The notes under the pieces were generated by a model, which had not been told where the DNA came from, searched no databases, and worked only from the letters and a program-made list of their open reading frames with translations. The translations under genes and the position numbers were made by a program. A stretch of DNA of 29,984 nucleotides from assembly GCA_032718475.1 (NCBI GenBank), contig JAUCBJ010003265.1:1-29984 (forward strand), written 5' to 3'. Shown piece by piece: positions 9,690 through 18,235 of this stretch. Origin of the DNA: Nemertoderma westbladi (lineage: Eukaryota; Xenacoelomorpha; Nemertodermatida; Nemertodermatidae). Within the stretch, counting starts at the first letter, position 1. Each line of letters opens with the position of its first letter.

Positions 9690-10600
9690 ATTCTTCACAT
9701 TAGGGTAGAGAATTGCAGACGTTGATCAACGTAATCATATAGACGCGGCCTGTGGTCTCTAGTACATACAGTATATTTACAGTAGGATATGCCAATATTC
9801 AGCTTATTTTATTACAAACAACGATATGGGATAAGTGTATTTCTCTTTCAGAGATTTCACCCATTCGAAAATCCTCATGTGATCAACATGAGGTTTCCAA
9901 GTTAAATTATCACATGTGAATGAATAATATGTCACACACTTTAGGTATGTTGCTACATAGTCGGATCCCAAGTGGGGTTTCCGATCGGGCTTTAATGTGG
10001 ATCACTTGACGACGTTTTCATTATGGATGCTGTAATTTAGGGATGTAGAGTAGAGCAATTGGACAACACCTTTCAGGACAATTAGTTCCAAAACGACATA
10101 TTAATGGTGCTGAATTGTACGATTCCTCATTATCTGGGCTGGTCGGATTTTTATACAGTATTACGTAGCGCAGTTATTCTTATTATCTTCGTTTATTATT
10201 TTGGTTCCATGATAAATTTATTTACATGTTATACAATTTTAGTACTTTGTATTTTCTTACCTTTAATATCAGGGATCCCAATATAGGGTTAACTTAAGAC
10301 CCAAGAAGTCCAATATGTAGCGACATACTGTAGAGTATGTAAACTAAAATATGTACAAGGTACAACCCATACAGGTTGAAACAAAAGTGCTTGAATATCT
10401 GTATTTATAGTGCCTGAATTTATGTCTCTATAATTAAAAAAAAATACTAGTTTTTACCTACTACAGTATACGTTTTCGTGGGGCGTCGCGAGGCACGTGA
10501 ACTTGAGCAAGTTCTAAACAAGTTCGATTTGATCTGGAGCCAAAAGTTCGAGAGGTATTGACCCGTAACTTTTAAAATTATTGGAACGTTTTCTCTAGTA
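9690..10600. other. Intergenic AT-rich DNA, one short hairpin
   Basis: No conserved frame or RNA gene is seen. CCTCATGT-GATCA-ACATGAGG at 9873-9893 is a perfect 8-bp stem with a 5-base loop. A 60-codon frame at 10104-10286 is hydrophobic but AT-driven and resembles nothing I recognise. Confidence 0.5.
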
Positions 10601-10628
10601 TGTCCTAACAAAATTTGGTTGAAAATGA

Positions 10629-11277
10629 TTAAAATCTTCAAAAGTAACTTACCACGGAGATGAAATTTTGCCCTATTTTTACTAATTGCAATTGTGCGCT
10701 AAGGCTCGCCCTGACTGCGTGACTCGTTCCACAGAACATCAAACTCTCCAACCAACTACACTCAACGTTGACTCACTTTCACCCAACTACACTCCACTTC
10801 CACCCAACTACACCCAACTTTCACCCAACTACACCCAACTTTCACCCAACTACACCCAATTCTCTACCCAAATACACCCAACTATCACCCAACTACAGTA
10901 CACTCAATATTGTCTCACTTCCACTACACTTAACTTTCACCACTTTCTCGCAGGTAAGGATTTTTGAAAATAAAAATTATAAAGCAAATTATAAAATTGC
11001 CAAAAACCATACAAATCCTAATCTACGTCGCTTTTTTGGATGTGGAGATGAGTAGGACATACAGTACAATATATCTAATGTTTAGTTCAGAAGCAACAGG
11101 TATTTTTCGTTCTGGAACCGAAATTTGGTGATACACGAAATTTTGCATTAATTTAGTTTTGCCCTAATTTAGCCTTAACGCACAATGATAATTAGTAAAT
11201 ACGGGAAAATTTCATGTACATGCGTCCGTCTGTCTGTAATGAAAAATTCATTCTTAAATAACTTTTGAAGATTTTAA
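10629..11277. mobile_element. Foldback element with an internal C-rich minisatellite
   Basis: The left arm 10629-10706 (TTAAAATCTTCAAAAGTAAC, then GATGAAATTTTGCCC, TTTACTAATTG and ATTGTGCGCTAAGGCT) recurs inverted at 11171-11277 with scattered differences and an extra inner segment containing CGTCCGTCTGTCTG. Between the arms lies the C-rich tandem repeat at 10745-10945. The arrangement fits a non-autonomous foldback DNA element. No transposase frame is present and I could not define target duplications. Confidence 0.6.
10745..10945. repeat. 21-bp C-rich minisatellite (ACCCAACTACACCCAACTTTC)
   Basis: Several consecutive 21-bp units, built of two ACACCCAACT-like halves, are best preserved at 10795-10860. 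The plus strand has almost no G here, and frames read PNYTQLS repeatedly. It is related to the degenerate copy at 8515-8690 and is located inside the foldback element. Confidence 0.8.
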
Positions 11278-11900
11278 CAGGCAGTATATCAGGCAGGCAG
11301 GCAGGCAGGCATATCAGGCAGTCAGGAGGATATACAGCTTACTGCCCTGGCAGCTCTGTACAGTATTAATTACAGTATGCAGTACGGCATACGGCCAGTA
11401 CAGCAGTTGCAGTACGGCTGTAGGCCTACAAGCCTACGTCAGTCTGTCAGTTAGTCAGTACTGCAGTACGGTACTGCGGTACGTTGAACGTGTACGGTCC
11501 AGCGGTCGGTTCGCCAGATGCCAGACCTGTAGACAGCAGACTGCCTTACTCCATTACGGTAACTCAGACGGCTGGCTGGCTGGACGGGACTGCCAGCTTG
11601 CCAGGCTGCCACTCCACTGCTCCAGGCTGCCAGGCGCCAATCTGCCAATGCCAGTTGCCAGTACTGACTGACTGACTGACAGACTGATTGCACAGTTGCA
11701 TGCTGTTTCAGCCAGTGGCCAGTCAGCAGCAGTACAGTCTAACCTAACCTGCTGAACTGCTAACAGTCAGACAGTGGCAGAGTGGTCTGGTGGTACGGTA
11801 CGATACGACGATACGACAGTCAGCTGGTCATGGTCAAGCTCAGGCAGTCAGGCAGTTGGAGCACAGTACAGCAGTCTGGCTCTGGCAGTAGTTAATCCTG
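11278..11900. repeat. Cryptically simple CAG/CTG/GGCA-rich region
   Basis: This is a dense mixture of CAGG, CAGT, CCAG and ACTG words, with true microsatellites GGCA at 11292-11310 and ACTG at about 11664-11683. Sequence is scrambled rather than regularly tandem, which suggests slippage and repeated small duplications. No conserved protein is found; frames on both strands are low-complexity. Confidence 0.6.
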
Positions 11901-12024
11901 TAATCTGTTAATTACTGAATTATGTATTGTCTCCAACTGTCCAATATATGTTTGTATCACCAGGAATTACTTTCGGGTACCGGTACCTGGTGAACTGGTA
12001 GGCCTACCTGAATAAAGATTTAAT

Positions 12025-12722
12025 CCAGTAATCAGGCTGTCAGGTGTCAGGGGGTGGAAAAAACCTACAGCAGTACAGACCTAGGCCTGTAGGCTGCTAG
12101 GTTTTTTAAAGAAAAAAAATAGGTTTAGGTTTTTTGCTTAGGTTTTTTAAAAAAACCTAAAGGTTTTTTAGGGTTTTTAAGGTTTTTTATTATACAATTC
12201 AGCCTATTACTGTATTACAAAATTCTGTAATTAATATGATTTGAACATATTCTGATATTCGATTATAAAGCTGTAAAGGATGCATGTGTATAATTAGCAT
12301 TAGCTCTCTACTGCTATAGCAGTATAGTGCTATCAGGCTATAGGCAGATACAGAGATAGGCCTACACAGCTACAGCTATAAAATGTATACTGTTAGTGTT
12401 AGAATCTCCTATTACTGCAGTACTGTATTAACAGATTAATGATCTGTTCAGTTAGTACAAAAATGAATGATTAATCTGTTAATTAATTAATTAGGCCTAA
12501 TTGCTGACAAACAGTCTGACAGTGTTATGTTGATCAAGAAAATATCGGGCGAAGTTCTGAAGGTGTCCCAAAAAGCAAAGTAGTTAGCCCTATTTTAAGT
12601 AAATAAAAAACTAAAACTAAAAAAACCTAAAAAACCTATTTTTGATGAAATTTTCAAAAGTAGGTGATTTAAAAAAAACCTAAAAAAACCTAGTTGCTAA
12701 AAAACCTACTTTGCCAGCCCTG
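12025..12722. mobile_element. hAT-like non-autonomous element with candidate 8-bp target duplication
   Basis: The right end CCAGCCCTG (inverse CAGGGCTGG) and a left CAGGGGGTGG at about 12048 resemble hAT terminal repeats. AGGTTTTTT words at about 12060-12190 are mirrored by AAAAAACCT words at about 12620-12716. GATTTAAT occurs at 12017-12024 and again at 12723-12730, directly flanking the proposed ends. The left end is imperfect: extra sequence lies between the putative target duplication and the CAGGGGG motif. No transposase frame is present. Confidence 0.45.
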
Positions 12723-12918
12723 GATTTAATACCGTAATAGTAGGCCTAGATAATAATTTATGCTGGTATATTTCAGTATTTCTTAAGTAGGCCTAGATAA
12801 TAATTTATCATATTCCTTCCTGCCTCTGCCGAGCCGAGCCATCTTATAGTACTCAACTAGCTAATTTATAGCGATCTGGCTATTGCTATTTCATTATAAT
12901 AACAGTAAATTATTGGTA

Positions 12919-12934
12919 TACATTTGTGTTTCAG
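12919..12934 (+). promoter_or_regulatory. CUL5: Probable 3' splice site of a CUL5 5'UTR intron
   Basis: TACATTTGTGTTTCAG, a pyrimidine-rich tract ending in AG at 12934, lies 19 bases before the CUL5 ATG. It suggests that the 5' untranslated region is spliced from an upstream non-coding exon that I cannot locate. Confidence 0.45.
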
Positions 12935-12953
12935 CTTTTACTGATTTCAAACC

Positions 12954-15377
12954 ATGGCTGGTCCACAATCCCTGGTGAAGATGCAGGAAAGCTCAGCTAC
13001 AATATTCATAGATAAATGGCCTTCAGTTGAGCAAAGTATTAGCAAAATTCTCAAACAGGAAAACGTAAGCAAGGAAGAATGGGTCGGGATGTTTATTAAC
13101 ATTCACAACATCGTTTTGTGGGATACTGGTGCAACAACGGAAGGAAATACTAAGGTATATATAGCTCTAAAAGACAGACTGATTAAATACATTACTGAGG
13201 CCCAGAATCGCGTATTAGTTCCCCGTTCTGACGAAGCCTTGTTGGAAGCCTATATATCAGAATGGAGCCGATTCTTCCGTTACTGCTCGTACCTTCCGTT
13301 CGCATTTAAATCTGTTTCCAGTACCAAAAATGGAACAAATGCAACTACTAGCTCAAACAGTTCGCAGTCTAATAAAGACCCCGTTATCACAAAACCAGGG
13401 GGTTGCACCGCCCATGATGATACTGGTAGTGCTGTGCGAAATCTAATGTTGGATCTATGGAATACACACATTTTCTCGAATATTAAACATAGACTACAGC
13501 ATTCTGCTGTAAACCTTATAGAACGCGAAAGGCGAGGTGATATTATAGATGCTAATTTGGTAATTGGGGTGCGTGAATCCTTTGTCACTCTCTCATCCCA
13601 CAGTGACAGTAAACTGTCCATCTACAAAGAACACTTTGAGGATGATTATATTAAAGCAGCTGAGACTTTCTACCTTAAACATGCACCGGAAGAGCTAGAA
13701 AACAGGGGTGTCAGCAACTACATGGAGTATGCAGAGGAGAAACTGCGGGAGGAGGAACATAGAGCTATACGTTATCTTGAAACGAGTCAATATTGCAATT
13801 CTGTTGAGAATCTCATGGCTAAATGCGTCGAGGTATTGGGGGAGAAATTTAAAGATCAAATAATGGCCGAATTTCCAAGCAGCATAAAGACAAACAACAC
13901 GAAACAATTGAGATTAACTTACACCTTACTGAACAGATTGTCTAGCAATAAGGGCGGCGTCGAGCCAATGCTGGATGAAATGGAGATTCATATCAAGACA
14001 GAAGGTTTGCAGGGGATGCACGAAGCTGCAGAGTATATCCAAGCAAGCCCTGAAAAGTATGTAGAGAAACTGATGGATTTGTTTAACCGCTACTCTAAGC
14101 AGGTTAAAGAAGCCTTTAATAACGATCATAGATTCCTTACAGCGCGTGACAAAGCCTACCAATATATAGTAAACGACTGCTCCGTGTTCCGCCTGCATAT
14201 GCCCACAAAAGCAAAGAGTTATGCTATGGGTAAAGACTCAGTAGAGTCGCGTTGTCCAAAGCTGCTGGCTTCTTTCTGCGATTTGCTACTACGGAAGACC
14301 GTACTAAGCCGTCGTCTCACATCCGAAGAAATCGATGTTAAACTAGCGAACGTTCTTAATATACTGAAGTACGTCAACAATAAAGACGTTTTCATGAAGA
14401 ACCATAAGACTTTCCTTTCCCGCAGACTCGTTCTGGATATCTCTTCTGATTCAGAGAAAGAGGAAAATATGCTAACGTCTTTAAAGGATATAGGCATGCC
14501 TGCTGAATACATTCAAGACATATCGGTAATGTTTAAAGACATTAAACTGTCATTGGATCTCAATCAGGAGTTCAAGTCAAACCCCCATTGGTCGGATTCT
14601 ATTACCATAAAGATACTGACCTCTAGTGCGTGGGCACGCAACTCTGATAAAGTTCCAGTATCCTTGCCGCTAGAACTTCAGGACTATGGACCCGAGATTA
14701 AAAAGTTTTACACAGACAAACACCATGGGAGGATATTAACTTGGCACCATATAACATCCAATGGGGTTATCACATTCGCCAATGATTCGGGAAGATATGA
14801 TCTCGAAGTAACAACTTTTCAGATAGCAGTTCTATTTGCCTGGAACTCGAGACCTAAAGATAAACTTTCTTTGGAATCGCTAGAGTTGGCAACACAACTC
14901 CCGGCCCCCGAACTAAAGCGCACACTTCTGTCATTGGCTGCTATCCCCAAACTTAAGCGTCAGATCCTCTGCCATAATTCCCCGCGGGCAATTACTTCAA
15001 TCAGCGACATTATTGAATCCACATTATTTTGGATAAACCAAGAGTTTGCCCTCATCAGAAATGGTAAACCTCAGTCTCGCGGGAAAGTCAACGTCATAGG
15101 GACTTTGCAACTTTTTTCCGAGCACACCCACGACATGGAAGATTGTGAGGCTATCGTCTACCTACGTATACATCGAATACAGGAGGCCATAGTTAAAATA
15201 CTCAAAATGAGAAAGAGAGTGAGCCACCAACAGTTGATAACTGAGCTCATTGAAATGTTGAAAAATATGTTTGTACCAACTAAAAATATGATCAAAGAGC
15301 AAATTGAGTGGCTAATTGAAAAGTGCTACATGAAACGGGACAAAGATGACATCAATTTGTATATTTATATAAGTTGA
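12954..15377 (+). CDS. CUL5: Cullin-5, intronless coding region
   Basis: This 807-residue protein is recognisable over its full length as cullin-5 (vertebrate form 780 residues). CUL5 is the scaffold of Elongin B/C-SOCS-box ubiquitin ligases, with RBX2 at the C-terminal end and a substrate-adaptor site at the N-terminal end. Visible matches include VRNLMLDLWNTHIFSNIKHR and LVIGVRESFVTL in the N-terminal repeats, EKYVEKLMDLFNRYSKQVKE, FLTARDKAYQYIVND, LKYVNNKDVFMKNHKTFLSR, GRILTWHHITSNGVITF and YDLEVTTFQIAVLFAWN. The C-terminal winged-helix region carries QEAIVKILKMRKRVS; Lys751 is the predicted NEDD8 attachment site, and MIKEQIEWLIEKCYMKRD follows. A Ser/Asn/Thr-rich insertion near residues 122-150 accounts for most of the extra length. 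The ATG has a good Kozak context (AAACCATGG). No lesion is seen, so the gene looks functional. The lack of coding introns is unusual for CUL5 and suggests a retrocopy or lineage-specific intron loss. Confidence 0.96.
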   Translation: MAGPQSLVKMQESSATIFIDKWPSVEQSISKILKQENVSKEEWVGMFINIHNIVLWDTGATTEGNTKVYIALKDRLIKYITEAQNRVLVPRSDEALLEAYISEWSRFFRYCSYLPFAFKSVSSTKNGTNATTSSNSSQSNKDPVITKPGGCTAHDDTGSAVRNLMLDLWNTHIFSNIKHRLQHSAVNLIERERRGDIIDANLVIGVRESFVTLSSHSDSKLSIYKEHFEDDYIKAAETFYLKHAPEELENRGVSNYMEYAEEKLREEEHRAIRYLETSQYCNSVENLMAKCVEVLGEKFKDQIMAEFPSSIKTNNTKQLRLTYTLLNRLSSNKGGVEPMLDEMEIHIKTEGLQGMHEAAEYIQASPEKYVEKLMDLFNRYSKQVKEAFNNDHRFLTARDKAYQYIVNDCSVFRLHMPTKAKSYAMGKDSVESRCPKLLASFCDLLLRKTVLSRRLTSEEIDVKLANVLNILKYVNNKDVFMKNHKTFLSRRLVLDISSDSEKEENMLTSLKDIGMPAEYIQDISVMFKDIKLSLDLNQEFKSNPHWSDSITIKILTSSAWARNSDKVPVSLPLELQDYGPEIKKFYTDKHHGRILTWHHITSNGVITFANDSGRYDLEVTTFQIAVLFAWNSRPKDKLSLESLELATQLPAPELKRTLLSLAAIPKLKRQILCHNSPRAITSISDIIESTLFWINQEFALIRNGKPQSRGKVNVIGTLQLFSEHTHDMEDCEAIVYLRIHRIQEAIVKILKMRKRVSHQQLITELIEMLKNMFVPTKNMIKEQIEWLIEKCYMKRDKDDINLYIYIS

Positions 15378-16230
15378 TTAGGAAATTCTAAGATAAAAAT
15401 TCGCGATGAAATTAAGTATAATTAATAATATTAATTGCTGGCAGTAATTTGTCAATTTTCAACGTTATTTATTTGGATAAATATATACCGGTACACAGTA
15501 TTTTATAATATTGAATTAGAATTGTATTTAACATTTATGTACTCTGCTGATATTTAATTTGTTGAACATTACTTACATTTGAATTTGAAATTTAAATATT
15601 TAACCATACAAATCTTACTGTGCTCATTAATGCGTATTCAATCACATCTTAATTTTTTACGAGTATTTTCCTATTACGGGGCACTAGAAGCAGCACTGTA
15701 GTATTTCAGTAGAGGGTCAGGTCTCAAAATTTTGATTGTATACCGAACCCAGATTGTCTTCCAAAAGGTGTAACTAACCGATATTCAGCACGATTTAATT
15801 TAATTTTGATAATAAGTTTTATAGGCTGCAGTTTTCATACGACCTAATCTAAACATCGTTTTACGGACTAAATGTATTTCAATAGGAAGCAAATTTTATG
15901 GTTGGGGCGGGGCATTTCTCTCAGTCGTATGACTATGAGGCTGATATTAGTCTCATACGAACCGCAATCAATGGTCGGTCGATATGGGGGGAGGGTAGAT
16001 GTGGGTTTGGTGACCTATATCCAAATATTTTGGAAACTACCGGCCGTTATATGTTTGCAAAGCCCAAACAAGGTACCGACCGGTAAGTGATTTTAGGTAG
16101 AAGGCTACACGTTAGTTTCTTCACTTTGAGACACCGTATAAGGCTGGTTATATGCTGATTCGAATCGCAATTGTCGATATAGTGGGTGTAGCTAGTGGTA
16201 TTTTGATCACATTCCGAATATTAAGGAAGC
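15378..16230. other. CUL5 3' flank and intergenic DNA
   Basis: This is AT-rich sequence after the CUL5 stop. No canonical AATAAA is seen in the first few hundred bases, only GATAAA near 15475. Two overlapping short frames at 15872-16090 resemble nothing known. TCGTATGA at about 15926 and TCATACGA at about 15953 form a short inverted pair. Confidence 0.5.
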
Positions 16231-16265
16231 GAGACAGGGGAGGGGGGGGGGGGGGCTGGACGCAA
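16231..16265. repeat. G tract with CTGGACGCAA flank (second copy)
   Basis: GAGACAGGGGA, then 14 G, then CTGGACGCAAA. This repeats the arrangement at 7951-7991 (AGACA, 23 G, AAACTGGACGCAAAA) and marks a second member of the same dispersed repeat, here followed by G-rich repeats and the expanded 84-bp array. Confidence 0.7.
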
Positions 16266-16271
16266 ATACCA

Positions 16272-16626
16272 TGTGGGATTTGAGATTAAGGAATTTGGGA
16301 ATAAGGTATTTGGGAATAAGGTATTTGGGATTGAGGTATTTGGGATTTGCCATTATATTAGTGATTATCGGTTTTTATTTGTTGATCGGCCATTATTGGT
16401 TGACTGAAGAAGATACGCAATGAGTATCTCATTGTGCCTCATAATAAGGCTCTTGTCAACAAGTCAACCCCACCGACTAGCGGCACTGGCTGTTTCCGCT
16501 AACGGGGCTCAGTTGAACAACGCGTCCTTTTGGGATCTGGGAATAAGAAATTTGGGATTTGGAAATAAAGGAATTTGGGTAAATCATTTGGGCTTTGGAA
16601 ATAGGGAATTTGGGATTTTGAATCTG
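16272..16626. repeat. Two clusters of short G-rich repeats (TTTGGGAATAAGG)
   Basis: Imperfect units of about 14-15 bases containing ATTTGGGA(A/T)T are clustered at 16272-16350 and 16528-16622, separated by about 180 bp of unrelated DNA. They are low complexity with no coding content. Confidence 0.7.
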
Positions 16627-17945
16627 TAAATAAAACGTATTACAAGTTTATGCAGGTTAGTAAAGGAGCAGGCTATAGAGGCGGGAAGATAGAACCAAAA
16701 CAATAAACGATAGTTAACACATGTTACAAGATTATGCAGGTTAGTAAAGGATCAGGTTATAGAGGCGGGTAGATAGAACCAAAACAATAAACGATAGTTA
16801 ACACATGTTATAAGATTATGCAGGTTAGTAAAGAAGCAGGCTATAGAGGAGGGTAGATAGAACCAAAACAATACACGATAGTTAACACATGTTACAAGAT
16901 TATGCAGGTTAGTAAAGGAGCAGGTTATAGAGGCGGGAACATAGAACCAAAACAATAAACGATAGTTAACACATGTTACAAGATTATGCAGGTTAGTAAA
17001 GGAGCAGGTTATAGAGGCGGGAACATAGAACCAAAACAATAAACGATAGTTAACACATGTTACAAGATTATGCAGGTTAGTAAAGGAGCAGGTTATAGAG
17101 GCGGGTAGATAGAACCAAAACAATAAACGATAGTTAACACATGTTATAAGATTATGCAGGTTAGTAAAGAAGCAGGCTATAGAGGAGGGTAGATAGAACC
17201 AAAACAATACACGATAGTTAACACATGTTACAAGATTATGCAGGTTAGTAAAGGAGCAGGTTATAGAGGCGGGAACATAGAACCAAAACAATAAACGATA
17301 GTTAACACATGTTACAAGATTATGCAGGTTAGTAAAGCAGCAGGCTATAGAGGCGGGAAGATAGAACCAAAACAATAAACGATAGTTAACACATGTTACA
17401 AGATTATGCAGGTTAGTAAAGGATCAGGTTATAGAGGCGGGTAGATAGAACCAAAACAATAAACGATAGTTAACACATGTTACAAGATTATGTAGGTTAG
17501 TAAAGGAGCAGGTTATAGAGGCGGGTAGATAGAACCAAAATAATAAACGATAGTTAACACATGTTACAAGATTATGCAGGTTAGTAAAGGAGCAGGTTAC
17601 AGAGGCAGGTAGATAGAACCAAAACAATAAACGATAGTTAACACATGTTATAAGATTATGCAGGTTAGTAAAGAAGCAGGCTATAGAGGAGGGTCGATAG
17701 AACCAAAACAATACACGATAGTTAACACATGTTACAAGATTATGCAGGTTAGTAAAGGAGCAGGTTATAGAGGCGGGAACATAGAACCAAAACAATAAAC
17801 GATAGTTAACACGTGTTACAAGATTATATAGATTAGTACAGGAGCAGGTTACAGAGGCGTGAAGATTGAACCAAAACAATAAACGATAGTTAACTCATGT
17901 TAGAAAATTTTGCAGGTTAATAAATGAGCAGGTTAAAGATGCATA
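16627..17945. repeat. 84-bp minisatellite, about 16 copies
   Basis: Each 84-bp unit contains ATTATGCAGGTTAGTAAAGG, AGCAGGTTATAGAGG, GATAGAACCAAAACAATAAA and CGATAGTTAACACATGTTA. A variant unit (AAGAAGCAGGCTATAGAGGA, with AATACACG) recurs at about 16828, 17164 and 17668, spacing of 4 and 6 units, so multi-unit blocks were duplicated. Because 84 is a multiple of three, the minus strand reads openly with a 28-residue period; I treat that as an artefact. Units decay at both ends. Single diverged units occur at about 8046-8122 and 9291-9333. Confidence 0.95.
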
Positions 17946-18002
17946 TGCATGAACACAAATACAAACTGCGGATTTACCGATAAATGACGAAGGTAGTGTA
18001 TA

Positions 18003-18020
18003 ATTTATTATTATTATTAG
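18003..18020. repeat. (TTA)n microsatellite
   Basis: About five TTA units lie just upstream of the TAF1-derived fragment. Confidence 0.7.
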
Positions 18021-18056
18021 ATTCTTTATTCCAGATCCATAAAAGGTTTCATGTCA

Positions 18057-18134
18057 GTCCTTCACGACGTTCTAACGCCTGAGTTGAAGGAGATGTTAAG
18101 AAACGTTGACGTTACTGATCTTTACCCCGAGTTC
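18057..18134 (+). pseudogene. TAF1: Exact 78-bp fragment of TAF1 exon 1, inverted
   Basis: Bases 18057-18134 are identical to the reverse complement of 7196-7273, which encodes VLHDVLTPELKEMLRNVDVT and the residues that follow, up to YPEF. Perfect identity over 78 bases within a 30-kb window implies a recent copy event. The fragment has neither exon edge, so it is not a spliced retrocopy of the whole exon. It is followed by a short echo (TTACCCCGAGTTAG) and a 31-base G tract, then LINE sequence. An open frame of 328 codons (18051-19037) fuses the TAF1 fragment, a polyglycine stretch and reverse-transcriptase sequence; I doubt it is expressed. Confidence 0.95.
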
Positions 18135-18176
18135 GTTAGTTACCCCGAGTTAGTAATAGAAGTAGACGTAGTGATA

Positions 18177-18178
<2 letters not shown>

Positions 18179-18209
<31 letters not shown>
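18179..18209. repeat. 31-base G homopolymer
   Basis: This uninterrupted G tract lies between the TAF1 fragment and the LINE. Unlike the G tracts at 7956 and 16242 it is not followed by CTGGACGCAA. It encodes polyglycine in the open frame that spans it. Confidence 0.9.
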
Positions 18210-18210
<1 letters not shown>

Positions 18211-18235
18211 CGAGGGGTTTCCTCGAAACAGGAGA

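Noticed and set aside
10104-10286. Hydrophobic 60-codon frame as a small membrane protein
   Set aside because: AT-rich sequence readily gives Ile/Leu/Phe runs; there are no homologous motifs, no good start context and no supporting context.
13280-14512. Minus-strand frames of 70-113 codons within CUL5
   Set aside because: They are antisense shadows of the conserved CUL5 frame.
15872-16090. Two overlapping short frames after CUL5
   Set aside because: They are short and overlapping, resemble no known family, and lie in repeat-bearing intergenic DNA.
16752-17879. Minus-strand frames with a 28-residue FWFYLPASIT repeat, membrane-protein-like
   Set aside because: They result from the 84-bp minisatellite being a multiple of three; frames break at unit variants and there are no flanking gene signals.
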